Source of the DNA: an uncultured Bacilli bacterium
GTDB taxonomy: Bacteria > Bacillota_I > Bacilli_A > RF39 > UBA660
Assembly: GCA_934101115.1 (NCBI GenBank)
Contig: CAKOPW010000005.1
Coordinates: 1 to 64,000 of the forward strand
DNA length: 64,000 nucleotides
Reading direction: 5' to 3'
Shown: positions 1 to 9,576 of the stretch, in pieces
Numbering within the stretch: the stretch's first letter is position 1
Layout: every line of letters starts with the position of its first letter
The notes under the pieces: model-generated
Seen by the model: the letters and a program-made list of their open reading frames with translations, nothing else
Databases searched by the model: none
Told to the model about the DNA's origin: nothing
Position numbers and translations under genes: made by a program

Positions 1-74
1 TTTAAAAAATTTTGACCGAATTTCTTCTTAAACACGTGTTTTTCCATAAAATCACCACGTCATAAGTTTACCAC

Positions 75-103
75 AAAAAGAAAGGAAAGTAATTATCTTT
101 CCC
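75..103 (-). terminator. Intrinsic terminator of the 3D-domain gene
   Basis: On the minus strand a GGAAAG / CTTTCC stem with an AATTA-containing loop runs into TTTCTTTTT. The stem overlaps the stop codon at 93-95. It closes the metG-tatD-3D gene set. No gene is visible between it and the window edge. Confidence 0.6.
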
Positions 104-635
104 ATCCATTTCTTAAAACATCATAACTAATCTTGTGTCTACCAACATTTTTAGTAGCGTAATCTTCAGACTCAACAAGTAAATCTAAATCTGTTCCTAG
201 AACACCACGATCAAGTACGATTGCTACAACTTTTTCTCCAGAAACATAATCAGCATCAAATGTTACAATTGAACCACATTTTAAATTTTTACTTGATGCT
301 ACAATCCTAACATTACCATAATCAGCATCATTATATATAGTTGTTCCATCTGATACATCTTGTCCAGTACATCCAAGTTTACCACTACAAAGTGGACAAT
401 TAGCTCCATATCCTGTCAAATCTCCAGTAAATGTATCAAGAGGATAATATTTATCTTTCAATTGAATTTCATTTAGTTTATATGCCATTGCTGTTAAATC
501 AATCGTTTTATTTAAATTTTCATTTGTTATTTTATCATTTAAATTAACCATGTTCACTTTTTGTATTACAAACACTGAACAAATAATCAATATGATTTTA
601 GTTGCTTTAATAAATTTGTTACTATCCTTAATCAT
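93..635 (-). CDS. 3D-domain (three-aspartate) secreted cell-wall protein
   Basis: 180-residue protein with one N-terminal hydrophobic segment (about residues 12-28, a signal anchor or signal peptide). The C-terminal half is a 3D domain, a double-psi beta-barrel related to MltA-type lytic transglycosylases: LDRGVLGTDLDLLVES near residue 145 supplies the conserved aspartates, followed by GRHKISYDVL. The family acts on peptidoglycan at the cell surface, for example YabE, YocH and the C-terminus of Rpf-like enzymes. It lies downstream of tatD and metG as yabE does in Bacillus, but lacks the G5 and DUF348 repeats of YabE. Two CxxC-like cysteine pairs (NCPLC, LGC) near residue 82 are unusual for the family. 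The family assignment is fairly firm; the substrate is inferred. Confidence 0.75.
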   Translation of the reverse strand: MIKDSNKFIKATKIILIICSVFVIQKVNMVNLNDKITNENLNKTIDLTAMAYKLNEIQLKDKYYPLDTFTGDLTGYGANCPLCSGKLGCTGQDVSDGTTIYNDADYGNVRIVASSKNLKCGSIVTFDADYVSGEKVVAIVLDRGVLGTDLDLLVESEDYATKNVGRHKISYDVLRNGWER

Positions 636-703
636 ATAACCACCTTATATACTCATTTTAGCAAAAATCAATATATAAGTAAACACTTTACACAAATTTT
701 ATA

Positions 704-1462
704 TTACTTTTTTATTTTATAAAGTTCCTGTACATTTTTTTCAGTTATAGAAGATACTTCTTCTATGCTTATACCTTTTAGATTAGCTAAATATTTGGCA
801 ATAGTTTTTATATATTTTGGTTCATTAGAATATTTTCTAAAAGGTTCAGGGGTTAAATAAGGCGAATCAGTCTCTAAAACTATTCTATCCAAAGGAATAT
901 TCTTTATGACTTGATCAATTTTAGAATTTTTAAAAGTCATAACTCCACCTACACCAAAATAGAAACCTAATTTAATAAATATATTGGCTGTTTCAAGACT
1001 ACCGCTAAAGCAATGGATTACTCCATGAACTTTAAACTTTTTAATAGAATTAATTGTATCCAATGTTGCTTCTCTAGAATGAACAACTACTGGTAAATTA
1101 TACTTTTCAGCTAAAGCAAGTTGAAATTCAAAAACTTCGATCTGTTTATCACGATTTCCTTTTGTATAATAGTAATCAAGACCTATTTCCCCTATTGCTA
1201 CCAACTTTTTATCATTAATATTGTCTTCAATAATTTTTTCAATTTTTTTATAATCATCATCCATATCTTCAGGATGTATTCCAATACAGGCATATATATT
1301 TTCATATTCTTCAGAAGTTTTTAAAACCTCTGGAATATTTTTTAGACTAGTAGCTGCATTTAAAATTGCATCCACATTATTATTTTTTGCAGATTCTATA
1401 ACTTTATTAAAATCCTCAAAATATTCATTAAAAATATGTGCATGAGTATCTGTAAAATGCAT
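704..1462 (-). CDS. tatD: TatD-family metal-dependent deoxyribonuclease
   Basis: 252 residues, the normal length. Metal ligands are visible in order: DTHAH (residues 5-9), GEIGLDY with E92, VVVHSR with H128, HCFSG with H150 and LETDSPYL with D199. TatD enzymes are TIM-barrel 3'-5' DNases and tRNA-turnover or quality-control nucleases in the cytosol. The gene follows metG by about 30 bases on the same strand, matching the Bacillus metS-yabD arrangement, so the two are probably cotranscribed behind the T-box. Confidence 0.93.
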   Translation of the reverse strand: MHFTDTHAHIFNEYFEDFNKVIESAKNNNVDAILNAATSLKNIPEVLKTSEEYENIYACIGIHPEDMDDDYKKIEKIIEDNINDKKLVAIGEIGLDYYYTKGNRDKQIEVFEFQLALAEKYNLPVVVHSREATLDTINSIKKFKVHGVIHCFSGSLETANIFIKLGFYFGVGGVMTFKNSKIDQVIKNIPLDRIVLETDSPYLTPEPFRKYSNEPKYIKTIAKYLANLKGISIEEVSSITEKNVQELYKIKK

Positions 1463-1491
1463 AAAATGACCTCCAATAAATAAGAAAGTGA

Positions 1492-3033
1492 TTACTCACT
1501 TTCCTTTTCTATTCTTGCAAATAATATTTCTGGTTTATTTAAGATAGTACCAGACTTAAATTGACCGAATTTCTTAGTTGATTCGTAAGAAGTTAGATCA
1601 GTATTAATTTGATTGAATATTTTTTCTGTTGTTTCAGGTATAAATGCTTGAAGATAAACAGTACAAATTCTTATTGATTCAATTAAATTATATAACACAG
1701 TTTTTAATCTATCTTGTTTTGTTTCATCCTTAGCTAAAACCCAAGGTGTTGTATCATCAATATATTTATTTGTTGCTCTTAGACAATTAAGTACTTCATC
1801 TATAGCATCAGCTATTCTTAAGTCATCCATTTTTTTCTTAAACAAGTTAGGTAAAGCTTCAATTTTTTCTATTAAAGTAGCATCAACATCTTCAGTAACA
1901 CGTGTATTTTCAACTACACCGTCAAAGTATTTATGAGACATTGAAATAGTTCTATTAACAAGGTTTCCTAAAATATTAGCAAGATCACCATTAATTCTTT
2001 CAACAAGTAAATCTTCAGAGAAAACTCCATCACTTGCAAAAGGAATTTCATGTAAAAAGAAATATCTTATGGCATCTACTCCATATTTGTTAACTAGATC
2101 ATCAGCGTACACTAAATTACCTTTACTTTTACTCATCTTACCATCAGCCATTATTAAAAAAGGATGTCCAAATACTTTTTCTGGAAGTGGTAAATCTAAA
2201 CTCATTAGGAAACATGGCCAATAAATTGTATGAAATCTTACAATATCTTTACCAATTAAATGTAAATTAGCTGGCCATAACTTCTTAAATTCATCTGTTT
2301 GATTATCAACATCATATCCAATGTTAGTAATATAATTAGTCAAAGCATCTAACCAAACATAAACAACATGTTTTGGATCAAAATCTACTGGAATACCCCA
2401 AGAGAAAGATGTACGTGAAACACATAAATCTTGAAGACCAGGTTTAATAAAGTTATTTAACATTTCATTTTTTCTAGCTTCAGGTTGAATAAAGTCTGGA
2501 TGACTTTCAATATACTCAACTAATCTATCTTGATATTTAGATAATCTGAAAAAATAAGCTTCTTCACATTTTTCTTGAACATCTCTTCCACAATCAGGAC
2601 ATTTTCCATCAACTAATTGACTTTCAGTCCAAAAAGACTCACAAGGTATACAATATAATCCCTTATATTCACCTTTATAGATATCACCTTTATCATACAT
2701 TTTCTTAAATATATGCTGAACTACTTCTTCATGATGTTTATCAGTTGTTCTAACAAATTTATCATATGTTGTATTCATTAAATCCCAGATAGTTTTTATT
2801 TCTCCAGCAACTTTATCAACATATGCTTGAGGTTCAACTCCAGCTTCAGTTGATTTAATTTGAATTTTTTCTCCATGTTCATCAGTTCCAGTTTGGAAAT
2901 AAACATCATAACCTTCCAATCTCTTATTTCTAGCAATTGCATCAGCTAAAACAATTTCATAAGTGTTTCCAATATGAGGTTTTGCAGATGTATAAGCAAT
3001 AGCTGTACTAATATAATACTTTTCTTTTTCCAT
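1492..3033 (-). CDS. metG: Methionine--tRNA ligase
   Basis: Charges tRNA-Met. I start at the ATG at 3033 (GAAAGGAAAA ribosome-binding site upstream); the open frame extends 21 codons further but that would run into the T-box terminator. HIGH-type signature is HIGN (residues 20-23); the zinc knuckle has C128-x2-C131 and C145-x2-C148; KMSKS is at 299-303. At 513 residues it lacks the C-terminal tRNA-binding dimerisation domain carried by Bacillus MetS (about 660 residues), so the short, domain-less form is present here. Expression is expected to depend on uncharged tRNA-Met through the upstream T-box. Confidence 0.95.
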   Translation of the reverse strand: MEKEKYYISTAIAYTSAKPHIGNTYEIVLADAIARNKRLEGYDVYFQTGTDEHGEKIQIKSTEAGVEPQAYVDKVAGEIKTIWDLMNTTYDKFVRTTDKHHEEVVQHIFKKMYDKGDIYKGEYKGLYCIPCESFWTESQLVDGKCPDCGRDVQEKCEEAYFFRLSKYQDRLVEYIESHPDFIQPEARKNEMLNNFIKPGLQDLCVSRTSFSWGIPVDFDPKHVVYVWLDALTNYITNIGYDVDNQTDEFKKLWPANLHLIGKDIVRFHTIYWPCFLMSLDLPLPEKVFGHPFLIMADGKMSKSKGNLVYADDLVNKYGVDAIRYFFLHEIPFASDGVFSEDLLVERINGDLANILGNLVNRTISMSHKYFDGVVENTRVTEDVDATLIEKIEALPNLFKKKMDDLRIADAIDEVLNCLRATNKYIDDTTPWVLAKDETKQDRLKTVLYNLIESIRICTVYLQAFIPETTEKIFNQINTDLTSYESTKKFGQFKSGTILNKPEILFARIEKESE

Positions 3034-3051
3034 ATAAATTTTCCTTTCAAT

Positions 3052-3258
3052 AAAAAAACATCCATAACATAGGAACGAACGTATCCGTGGTACCATCCTA
3101 TTTTATGAATGTAATCATACACTTTTATCTTAACGCGACTTAAACGATTTAAACTCCAGACCCATTCGATTATTTTACTAACTTATCTGCTTTCACCTAA
3201 CCAGATTCTCTTATAAAAGTCTTCAAATAACTTCTTTCCTTCTTTGTCTAACGCCTTT
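3052..3258 (-). promoter_or_regulatory. T-box leader upstream of metG
   Basis: On the minus strand the antiterminator T-box AGGATGGTACCACGG lies at 3085-3099, close to the consensus AGGGTGGTACCGCG. The terminator arms at 3096-3112 and 3058-3074 pair over about 17 positions with two mismatches and are followed by seven Ts (3052-3058). Stem I features (CTGGTTAGGTGAAAGCAGAT) lie 5' of this. A GAATGGGTCTGG stretch could present ATG as the specifier codon, fitting methionine, but I did not fold the full Stem I. Uncharged tRNA should stabilise the antiterminator and permit metG transcription. Confidence 0.9.
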
Positions 3259-3287
3259 AATATATCACGGAAAAATAATTTATTCAA
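3259..3287 (-). promoter_or_regulatory. Promoter of the metG T-box
   Basis: -35 TTGAAT (3282-3287) and extended -10 TGATATATT (TATATT at 3259-3264) with a 17-base spacer. The -35 lies just beyond the mfd stop codon (3290). Confidence 0.6.
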
Positions 3288-3289
3288 GT

Positions 3290-6200
3290 TTATTTTATCA
3301 TATTTACAATTTCGTCAAGTAGTTTAACTTCATAATAAATGAAATGCTTATCTAAATTAATTTTTGGTAAACTTATATAAATTTTCTTCATTTTATAAGC
3401 AAGTCTAAATTTTGGATTTATATTATATGCGATTAAGAATAGTTTATCACCTTCTATTTTATTAGAAACTTCTTCACTTAATTCTAATTCAATTAAAGAC
3501 TCTGTTTGTTTTACACGTGTAATATTTAAAAGATGTGCAAGTTTTTCAAACCATTCTTCATACATGTAAATTTCCATTTTTTCATCAACAACACCAAAAC
3601 GATCCTCAATTTCCTCTTTAGCTTTCAATAAAGACTTTTCATCTTTAATTTCATTGATAATTTTATGAATTTCAATTTTAATGTTTTCCTCTTTTACATA
3701 TGCATCATCTATATGATTTTCAACTTCAATAAGTGGATTAGTTTCATCTTCCTCTTCAACTACTTCACCTTTTAAACGTTTTATTTCATCATTAACCATT
3801 TGAGTATAAAGCTCAAGACCAACGGAATCAACAAAGCCGGCTTGTTCACTTCCTAGTAAATCTCCTGCTCCTCTTATAGATAAATCTCGCATCGCGATTT
3901 TATAACCAGATCCAAGCTCTGTAAAATCTTTGATTGATTGAAGTCGTTTCTTTGCTGTTTCTGTTAAAATCCTTGATGGTTTATACATTAAATAAGCATA
4001 TGCAATTTTATCACTTCTTCCAACTCTTCCTCGAAGTTGATATAGTTGAGAAAGTCCAAAATTATCGGCATCTATTATGATCAAAGTATTAACATTCGGT
4101 ATATCAATACCAGTTTCTATGATAGTTGTACATAATAAAATATCATATTTATAATCAATATAATCACTTACAACTTTTTCAAGTTCATTCTTATCCATTT
4201 GACCATGAGCAATTGCAATTCTTGCCTCTGGTACTAATTTTTTTATCTTAGTAAGTTCATCTTCAATGCTTTGAACTTTATTATAAAGAATAAACACTTG
4301 TCCATCTCTAGACATTTCTTTATAAATTGCATCTTTGATTAAAACATCATTTTCTTCCAAAACATAGGTTTGAACAGGATAACGATTTACAGGAGCTGTA
4401 TCAATAATAGATAAATCTCGAAGACCACTCATTGCCATTTTTAAAGTTCTAGGTATTGGCGTGGCTGATAAAGTAAGAACATTAACATTATTTTTTAATT
4501 CTTTAATTTTTTCTTTATGAGTTACCCCAAATCTTTGTTCTTCATCAATAACAAGAAGTCCAAGATTTTTATAATCAATTTTATCATTAAGAAGTTTGTG
4601 TGTACCAAAAACAATATCAATAGTTCCCTCTTTTAAACCTTTAATAATACGATTTGTTTCTTTAACAGATACAAACCTATTAAGTAAAGCTATATTAATT
4701 GGGTAATTTTTAAATCTCTCTAAAGCATTTTTGTATTGTTGTCTTGAAAGCAAAGTTGTTGGACAAAGATAAGCTACTTGATGTCCATTCATAACTGTTT
4801 TGAACATTCCTCTAAACGCAACCTCAGTTTTACCAAATCCTACATCACCACATAAAAGTCTATCCATTGGAACTTTGGAAGAAAGATCATGTTTTAATTC
4901 CTTAATACATTTTTCTTGATCACTTGTTGCCGTATATTGAAAATAAGAATCAAACACCTCTTCTTCAGGATAAGTCTTATAAGCATCTCCAACTATATTA
5001 TTTCTTGCTGCATATAATTTTATTAATTCTCCTGATATATCTTTTATCTTAGCTTTTACTTTCATCTTTGTTTTAGCCCAGTTTGTAGAATTCAATGAGT
5101 TTATTTTAGGCTTAACTCCATCAGCATCAGAAAATTTATATATTGAATTAATTTTTTCAACAGGAATATACACTTTATCATTACCTGCATAGTTTATTAA
5201 TATATAATCTCTTTTCATACCATTTTTAGTTAAAGCTTTTATTCCACCATATATTCCTATTCCATTACTTTGATGCACTACATAATCTCCAACTTTTAAA
5301 TCATCAAAACTTTTAATTTTTCTTCCCAATTTATAAGAGTTTTTATAGGTATTTACAACTTTTACATCATCAATATCATATTCGCTTATTACTGAATAGT
5401 TGTTGATTATAAAGCCTTCATTAACTTTTTTCTTTATTATATTAATTTTTCCATTAATAACAGTCCCTATATTAACATGTTCAAACAAAGATTCAATTGA
5501 ATTAATTTGTCTATCATTACTTAAATATATAATTAACGTATTTTTCTTATAAGTTGACAATACATAATCTTTTAGAGAATCATAATTTCCTTTAAACTTT
5601 ATCATTGGTTTTGAATTATAACTGATGCTATCGGCATAATTATTAACTGTTTCTACACGCATAAAATTATCAACCATAATTTCATCGTATTTATACATAA
5701 AGACTTCATCTGTATTTTTAGATTCATTATAATCTTTGATATCTTCAAGAATTTTATTATAGCCATTCAGTATTTGATTTTCATCAACAAAAAAAGTAAA
5801 CGGCTTATTCATATATTCATATAAAGAATTATGTTGGTCAGTTGAAACTTCTGAAAATGGCATAAGTTTAAAACTAGAAACTTCATTTATTGATAGCTGA
5901 GTCTCTTCATTAAAAAATCTAATAGAATCAATTTCATCTCCAAAAAATTCCAATCTTATTGGATGATCACTTTCTATTGGAAATATATCTATGATATATC
6001 CACGTACAGCATACTCTCCAGTAGATGTTACAAGTGAATCTCGTGTATATCCTAGTTTATCTAAAAATGATAAGAGTTCATCTCTTTCATAATTTTTTCC
6101 CTTTTCTAATAGAAGTTCAAAATTAGTAGATTCCTTAATTGATGGTAAAAATCTCAAATATCCCATTAAATTAGTAACAACTATACCGGAATGCTCTTTT

Positions 6201-6481
6201 AAATACTCTAAAGTTTCAAGACGACGTACTTTTAAATCAGGTGATATTGCAAGAGCAACTGATGCTAAAAAATCATCCATTGGAAAAAGACAGACATCGT
6301 CTGTATATGTTTTCAAACCTTGATATATTTTATTTGCATCATATAAAGTATTAGTAACTATTAAAACATTTTCATGATTTTTATTATAATAATTCAAATA
6401 ATATTGAATAGTTAATTCTTCAGTCAATCCGCAAACATGATATCCATTTTTATATTTAAAAATATCACTCAAAAAATCCAT
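3290..6481 (-). CDS. mfd: Transcription-repair coupling factor
   Basis: 1063 residues; displaces stalled RNA polymerase and recruits UvrA to lesions. Order: UvrB-like N-terminal module, RNA-polymerase-interacting CarD-type domain beginning GDYVVHQSNGIGIYGG, RecG-like translocase with Walker A GDVGFGKT (about residue 545) and VIDEEQRFG (about 645), helicase C domain with QLRGRVGRS, and the C-terminal TRCF domain. It is slightly shorter than the usual 1150-1180. It starts 9 bases after the pth stop, matching the Bacillus pth-mfd pair. Confidence 0.96.
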   Translation of the reverse strand: MDFLSDIFKYKNGYHVCGLTEELTIQYYLNYYNKNHENVLIVTNTLYDANKIYQGLKTYTDDVCLFPMDDFLASVALAISPDLKVRRLETLEYLKEHSGIVVTNLMGYLRFLPSIKESTNFELLLEKGKNYERDELLSFLDKLGYTRDSLVTSTGEYAVRGYIIDIFPIESDHPIRLEFFGDEIDSIRFFNEETQLSINEVSSFKLMPFSEVSTDQHNSLYEYMNKPFTFFVDENQILNGYNKILEDIKDYNESKNTDEVFMYKYDEIMVDNFMRVETVNNYADSISYNSKPMIKFKGNYDSLKDYVLSTYKKNTLIIYLSNDRQINSIESLFEHVNIGTVINGKINIIKKKVNEGFIINNYSVISEYDIDDVKVVNTYKNSYKLGRKIKSFDDLKVGDYVVHQSNGIGIYGGIKALTKNGMKRDYILINYAGNDKVYIPVEKINSIYKFSDADGVKPKINSLNSTNWAKTKMKVKAKIKDISGELIKLYAARNNIVGDAYKTYPEEEVFDSYFQYTATSDQEKCIKELKHDLSSKVPMDRLLCGDVGFGKTEVAFRGMFKTVMNGHQVAYLCPTTLLSRQQYKNALERFKNYPINIALLNRFVSVKETNRIIKGLKEGTIDIVFGTHKLLNDKIDYKNLGLLVIDEEQRFGVTHKEKIKELKNNVNVLTLSATPIPRTLKMAMSGLRDLSIIDTAPVNRYPVQTYVLEENDVLIKDAIYKEMSRDGQVFILYNKVQSIEDELTKIKKLVPEARIAIAHGQMDKNELEKVVSDYIDYKYDILLCTTIIETGIDIPNVNTLIIIDADNFGLSQLYQLRGRVGRSDKIAYAYLMYKPSRILTETAKKRLQSIKDFTELGSGYKIAMRDLSIRGAGDLLGSEQAGFVDSVGLELYTQMVNDEIKRLKGEVVEEEDETNPLIEVENHIDDAYVKEENIKIEIHKIINEIKDEKSLLKAKEEIEDRFGVVDEKMEIYMYEEWFEKLAHLLNITRVKQTESLIELELSEEVSNKIEGDKLFLIAYNINPKFRLAYKMKKIYISLPKINLDKHFIYYEVKLLDEIVNMIK

Positions 6482-6489
6482 ATTTTCTC

Positions 6490-7035
6490 CTAATTATATT
6501 TACTCATCAATTCTTGAATACTCAATTTACTAAAATCTTCAATAATTTTATCAACAATAGAAAAACTATTTGATAAAGTATTTAATTCTTCTTTAGAAAA
6601 TTTTGATAAAACATAATCTTTAGTATCCATATTTCTATTATGTGCAATTCCAACTTTTATTCTAGCAAAAGATGTAGAATTTAAATATTTAATAATATCT
6701 TTTATTCCATTATGTCCACCACTTGAAGAATTAATTTTAATTCTTATTTTTCCAAACTCTAAATCCATATCGTCTTGAATAATTAGTACATCACTTAAAT
6801 CCAATTTATAAAAATTTACAAAATCGTAAACAACCTTACCCGATAAATTCATATAACTTAAAGGTTTAATAAAAATATATTTTTCTCCACCAATATTAGT
6901 TTCATAGTATTCCGCATTAAATTTTTTAGAATATTTTACGTTTCCTAAATAATGATCAAGTGACATAAAACCAATATTATGGCGAGTATTTTCATATTCT
7001 TTTCCTGGATTTCCCAAACCAACTACTAATTTCAT
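6490..7035 (-). CDS. pth: Peptidyl-tRNA hydrolase
   Basis: 181 residues, full length. Releases peptides from peptidyl-tRNA that dropped off the ribosome. Catalytic features: GLGNPG (N9), NTRHNIGF (H19), the IQDDMDL aspartate segment and SSGGHNGIKDI. It sits directly between yabB and mfd on the same strand with gaps of a few bases, so it is probably cotranscribed with both. Confidence 0.96.
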   Translation of the reverse strand: MKLVVGLGNPGKEYENTRHNIGFMSLDHYLGNVKYSKKFNAEYYETNIGGEKYIFIKPLSYMNLSGKVVYDFVNFYKLDLSDVLIIQDDMDLEFGKIRIKINSSSGGHNGIKDIIKYLNSTSFARIKVGIAHNRNMDTKDYVLSKFSKEELNTLSNSFSIVDKIIEDFSKLSIQELMSKYN

Positions 7036-7038
7036 TTT

Positions 7039-7761
7039 TTACCTCCCAAAAATACCTTGATATGTTTTGTTTTCATCAATATACACCGGTCGTTCTATTT
7101 TAACATAATCCTTTCCATTCAAAAGAGCTTCAATTAAAACAAGTGATGAATTCCCATTTCTATTATCATAAACTGGAACTATAGATTTTATACCGAAATT
7201 ATATTTTTTTAAACACTCAATAATATCTACAATTCGAGAACTAGTATGTACTAAATAAAAATATCCACCATTTTTTAAAGATTTAGCAGAAATGTGAACT
7301 ACTTCGTCCAAATTAGTGCTTATCTCATGACGAGCTTTAGCAAGCACTTGATTATCATTTAATACCTTATCATCATGATATATAAAATAAGGAGGATTAC
7401 AGGTAACTATATCATATTTATTTTTAGAATCAATATTTTTTATATCATCATTATAATAATTAATATTTTTTACGTTATTTTTTTCAATAGACATTTTACC
7501 AAGTTCATATATTTCAGGTTGTAATTCATATGCATCTATCTTTATTCTATCACCAAATTTTTTTGATAAAATTAAAGGAATAGGTGCATTACCTGAACAT
7601 AAATCCAATACATTTTTAGCATTTTTTCTAACCCTAACAAACTCAGCTAATAAAACTGAGTCTACTGAAAATTTAAAATATTTACTATTTTGGTATATAT
7701 ACATATCATAATCATATAAATCATTTAATTCTGCTTGATTCATAAACACATTTATCTCCAT
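7039..7761 (-). CDS. tRNA1(Val) A37 N6-methyltransferase-like protein (YabB/TrmN6 family)
   Basis: Class I SAM-dependent methyltransferase with VLDLCSGNAPIPLIL (motif I) and the amino-methylating motif NPPYF. The family modifies adenine in tRNA1(Val). Its place next to ricT and holB matches yaaT-yabA-yabB in Bacillus; a yabA gene is absent here. The start is uncertain: the first ATG at 7761 overlaps ricT by 41 bases and has no clear ribosome-binding site, while an internal ATG at 7743 has GGAG 12 bases upstream and gives MNQAELN as N-terminus. Confidence 0.88.
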   Translation of the reverse strand: MEINVFMNQAELNDLYDYDMYIYQNSKYFKFSVDSVLLAEFVRVRKNAKNVLDLCSGNAPIPLILSKKFGDRIKIDAYELQPEIYELGKMSIEKNNVKNINYYNDDIKNIDSKNKYDIVTCNPPYFIYHDDKVLNDNQVLAKARHEISTNLDEVVHISAKSLKNGGYFYLVHTSSRIVDIIECLKKYNFGIKSIVPVYDNRNGNSSLVLIEALLNGKDYVKIERPVYIDENKTYQGIFGR

Positions 7762-8506
7762 TTATTTCAACGGTATATTTTTTATTCAAAACATCAATTG
7801 AAACAACTCTTCCTTTTCCATCTGGAGTTTCTACATATTCTCCAACTTTAGGTAAAAGTTTTCTATGACATGTATATACTTCATCCTCATATGCAAGACA
7901 GCAAAGAAGTCTTCCGCAAGCTCCATTAATCTTGCTTGGATTTAATGCAATATTTTGATTTTTGGCCATACTGATACTGATTGTATCGATTCCATTTAAA
8001 AATGATGCACAACAAAGTGGTCTTCCGCATTGACCAAGACCACCAATTTCTTTAGACTTATCTCTTACACCTATTTGATGAAGCTCAATACGAGTTTTAT
8101 ATTTTGCAGCTATCTCTTTTACAACATCTCGAAAGTCAATTCTTTCATCTGCAATGAAGTTAAACATCAATTGCTTTCTATCCAAAGTATAAGTTGCATC
8201 TAAAAGTTTCATATCAAGGTTTGCTTTTTTTACACATTCTCTTGCATAATCAAGAGCTATTTTAGCATCTTTTAAATTAGTAAGATAATTATTGTAATCT
8301 TTTTTTGTTGATATTCTAATAACCGGTTTCATATCTTCTATATTAATATTTTTTGTTTCAGGGACATCAAGTTCATAAACTTTTGCAAATTGTTCACCTT
8401 TTTCAGTCTCTACAACAACAGTTAATTTATTTTTTAAATCTAAGTTATCATATTTAAAATAATATAATTTACCAGTATCTTTAAATTTCACTCCACATAT
8501 CTTCAT
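7721..8506 (-). CDS. ricT: PSP1-domain protein RicT (YaaT)
   Basis: 261 residues with the PSP1 domain and the cysteine cluster CGRPLCCASFL followed by GACGRLLCC, which in Bacillus RicT helps bind [4Fe-4S] clusters of the RicAFT complex. That complex promotes RNase Y-dependent mRNA processing and supports sporulation, competence and biofilm formation. The gene lies between holB and yabB as in Bacillus. Its 3' end overlaps the start of the yabB-like gene. Confidence 0.93.
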   Translation of the reverse strand: MKICGVKFKDTGKLYYFKYDNLDLKNKLTVVVETEKGEQFAKVYELDVPETKNINIEDMKPVIRISTKKDYNNYLTNLKDAKIALDYARECVKKANLDMKLLDATYTLDRKQLMFNFIADERIDFRDVVKEIAAKYKTRIELHQIGVRDKSKEIGGLGQCGRPLCCASFLNGIDTISISMAKNQNIALNPSKINGACGRLLCCLAYEDEVYTCHRKLLPKVGEYVETPDGKGRVVSIDVLNKKYTVEINGDKCVYESSRIK

Positions 8507-8510
8507 ATAT

Positions 8511-9350
8511 CTACTCCCATAACAATATCATTTTGTTTAATATCAATTCTTTATTTAAATTAAATTTAAATTCATTTTGTATTTGTTCAATTAATTTTAT
8601 TCTCTTAGCTAAAATTAATATATCATTTGTATCAACACTTACTAATATTTTATCAATCATATTTTTATCACAAGTAAGACGTTTTAATAAATAATCATAT
8701 TTTATTATATACACTTTTCTTAATATATCAAGTATAGTTTCAATCTCAACTCTTTCTTTTTTAGCTATATTTTTTATTTGATTCATCAAAACATACTTTT
8801 TAGTAGAATTCAGTTTAAACGCTAAATCTAATGTTTCATCAATAAGTAGATATTGCTCATCATTAACACTTAATAAATCTTGTAAATTTTCATAAGGATA
8901 AATAAGTTTAAAAATCTCACATCTACTTTTAATAGTTGGTAACATCTTAGATATACTAGTTGTTATAAAAAAGCCAACAATATTTTTTTCAGGTTCTTCC
9001 AAAAATTTAAGAATTTTATTTGAAGCTGATATATTTAATTTTTCAGCACTTTTTATTATATATATAGAATAGCTTCCCATAACTGATGTTGTTGAAAATG
9101 AATCTAATATATTTTCAATTTGTACAACTTTAATATCTTTACCATCTGGTTCAACCGTAATTAAATCTGGAAAATTATTGTTATCAATTAAATTATCAAA
9201 TTCATGATCAGTAATAACCTTCAAAATATTTAAGATATCATCATATGCCTTTTCTATATTATTTGTCTCAAACAAAAAAGCATGAGAATTTTTTTTCTCA
9301 AGAAATGATTTTTCTATGTTATCAATAATTGCTTCTTTGTTCATATTCAT
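8511..9350 (-). CDS. holB: DNA polymerase III subunit delta'
   Basis: Clamp-loader subunit, related to the DnaX AAA+ fold but without an intact Walker A, as expected for delta'. SRCEIFK corresponds to the family's SRC sensor segment. The frame opens at a TTG (9356), but ATG codons at 9350 and 9344 are better; the GGTGATG immediately upstream favours 9344 or 9350. The start overlaps the stop of the bofA-like gene, suggesting translational coupling. About 280 residues, shorter than the 320-330 of many homologues. Confidence 0.88.
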   Translation of the reverse strand: MNMNKEAIIDNIEKSFLEKKNSHAFLFETNNIEKAYDDILNILKVITDHEFDNLIDNNNFPDLITVEPDGKDIKVVQIENILDSFSTTSVMGSYSIYIIKSAEKLNISASNKILKFLEEPEKNIVGFFITTSISKMLPTIKSRCEIFKLIYPYENLQDLLSVNDEQYLLIDETLDLAFKLNSTKKYVLMNQIKNIAKKERVEIETILDILRKVYIIKYDYLLKRLTCDKNMIDKILVSVDTNDILILAKRIKLIEQIQNEFKFNLNKELILNKMILLWE

Positions 9351-9538
9351 CACCAATAAAATTTATAGGCAAGTATTCCATATATAATCAATCCAGGAAA
9401 TCCTAAAATTGATGTTATAATTAAACTAAAATAATTGATTGGAACAAAATAACCTATTTTAACTAATATAATATTTAAACTATAAATTGTAATTGTTGAA
9501 AACACAAAGTTTTTTAACAATTTTTTTATTACTTTCAT
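9350..9538 (-). CDS. BofA-like small membrane protein
   Basis: 62 residues, two hydrophobic segments (about 12-28 and 38-58), the second with ILGFPGLIIYGIL, resembling the C-terminal glycine-proline signature of BofA (pro-sigma-K processing inhibitor). Position between recR and the next replication gene matches recR-yaaL-bofA in Bacillus. BofA (about 87 residues) inhibits the SpoIVFB protease in the forespore outer membrane. The copy here is short. Family assignment rests on the motif and location, so it is moderately firm. Confidence 0.65.
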   Translation of the reverse strand: MKVIKKLLKNFVFSTITIYSLNIILVKIGYFVPINYFSLIITSILGFPGLIIYGILAYKFYW

Positions 9539-9576
9539 ATTATCACCATATTACAATATATTTTAATATACTTATT

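Noticed and set aside
13..1580. 15-base word TTGACCGAATTTCTT at the window start and in metG (about 1560)
   Set aside because: Short, no further similarity around either copy; most likely chance.
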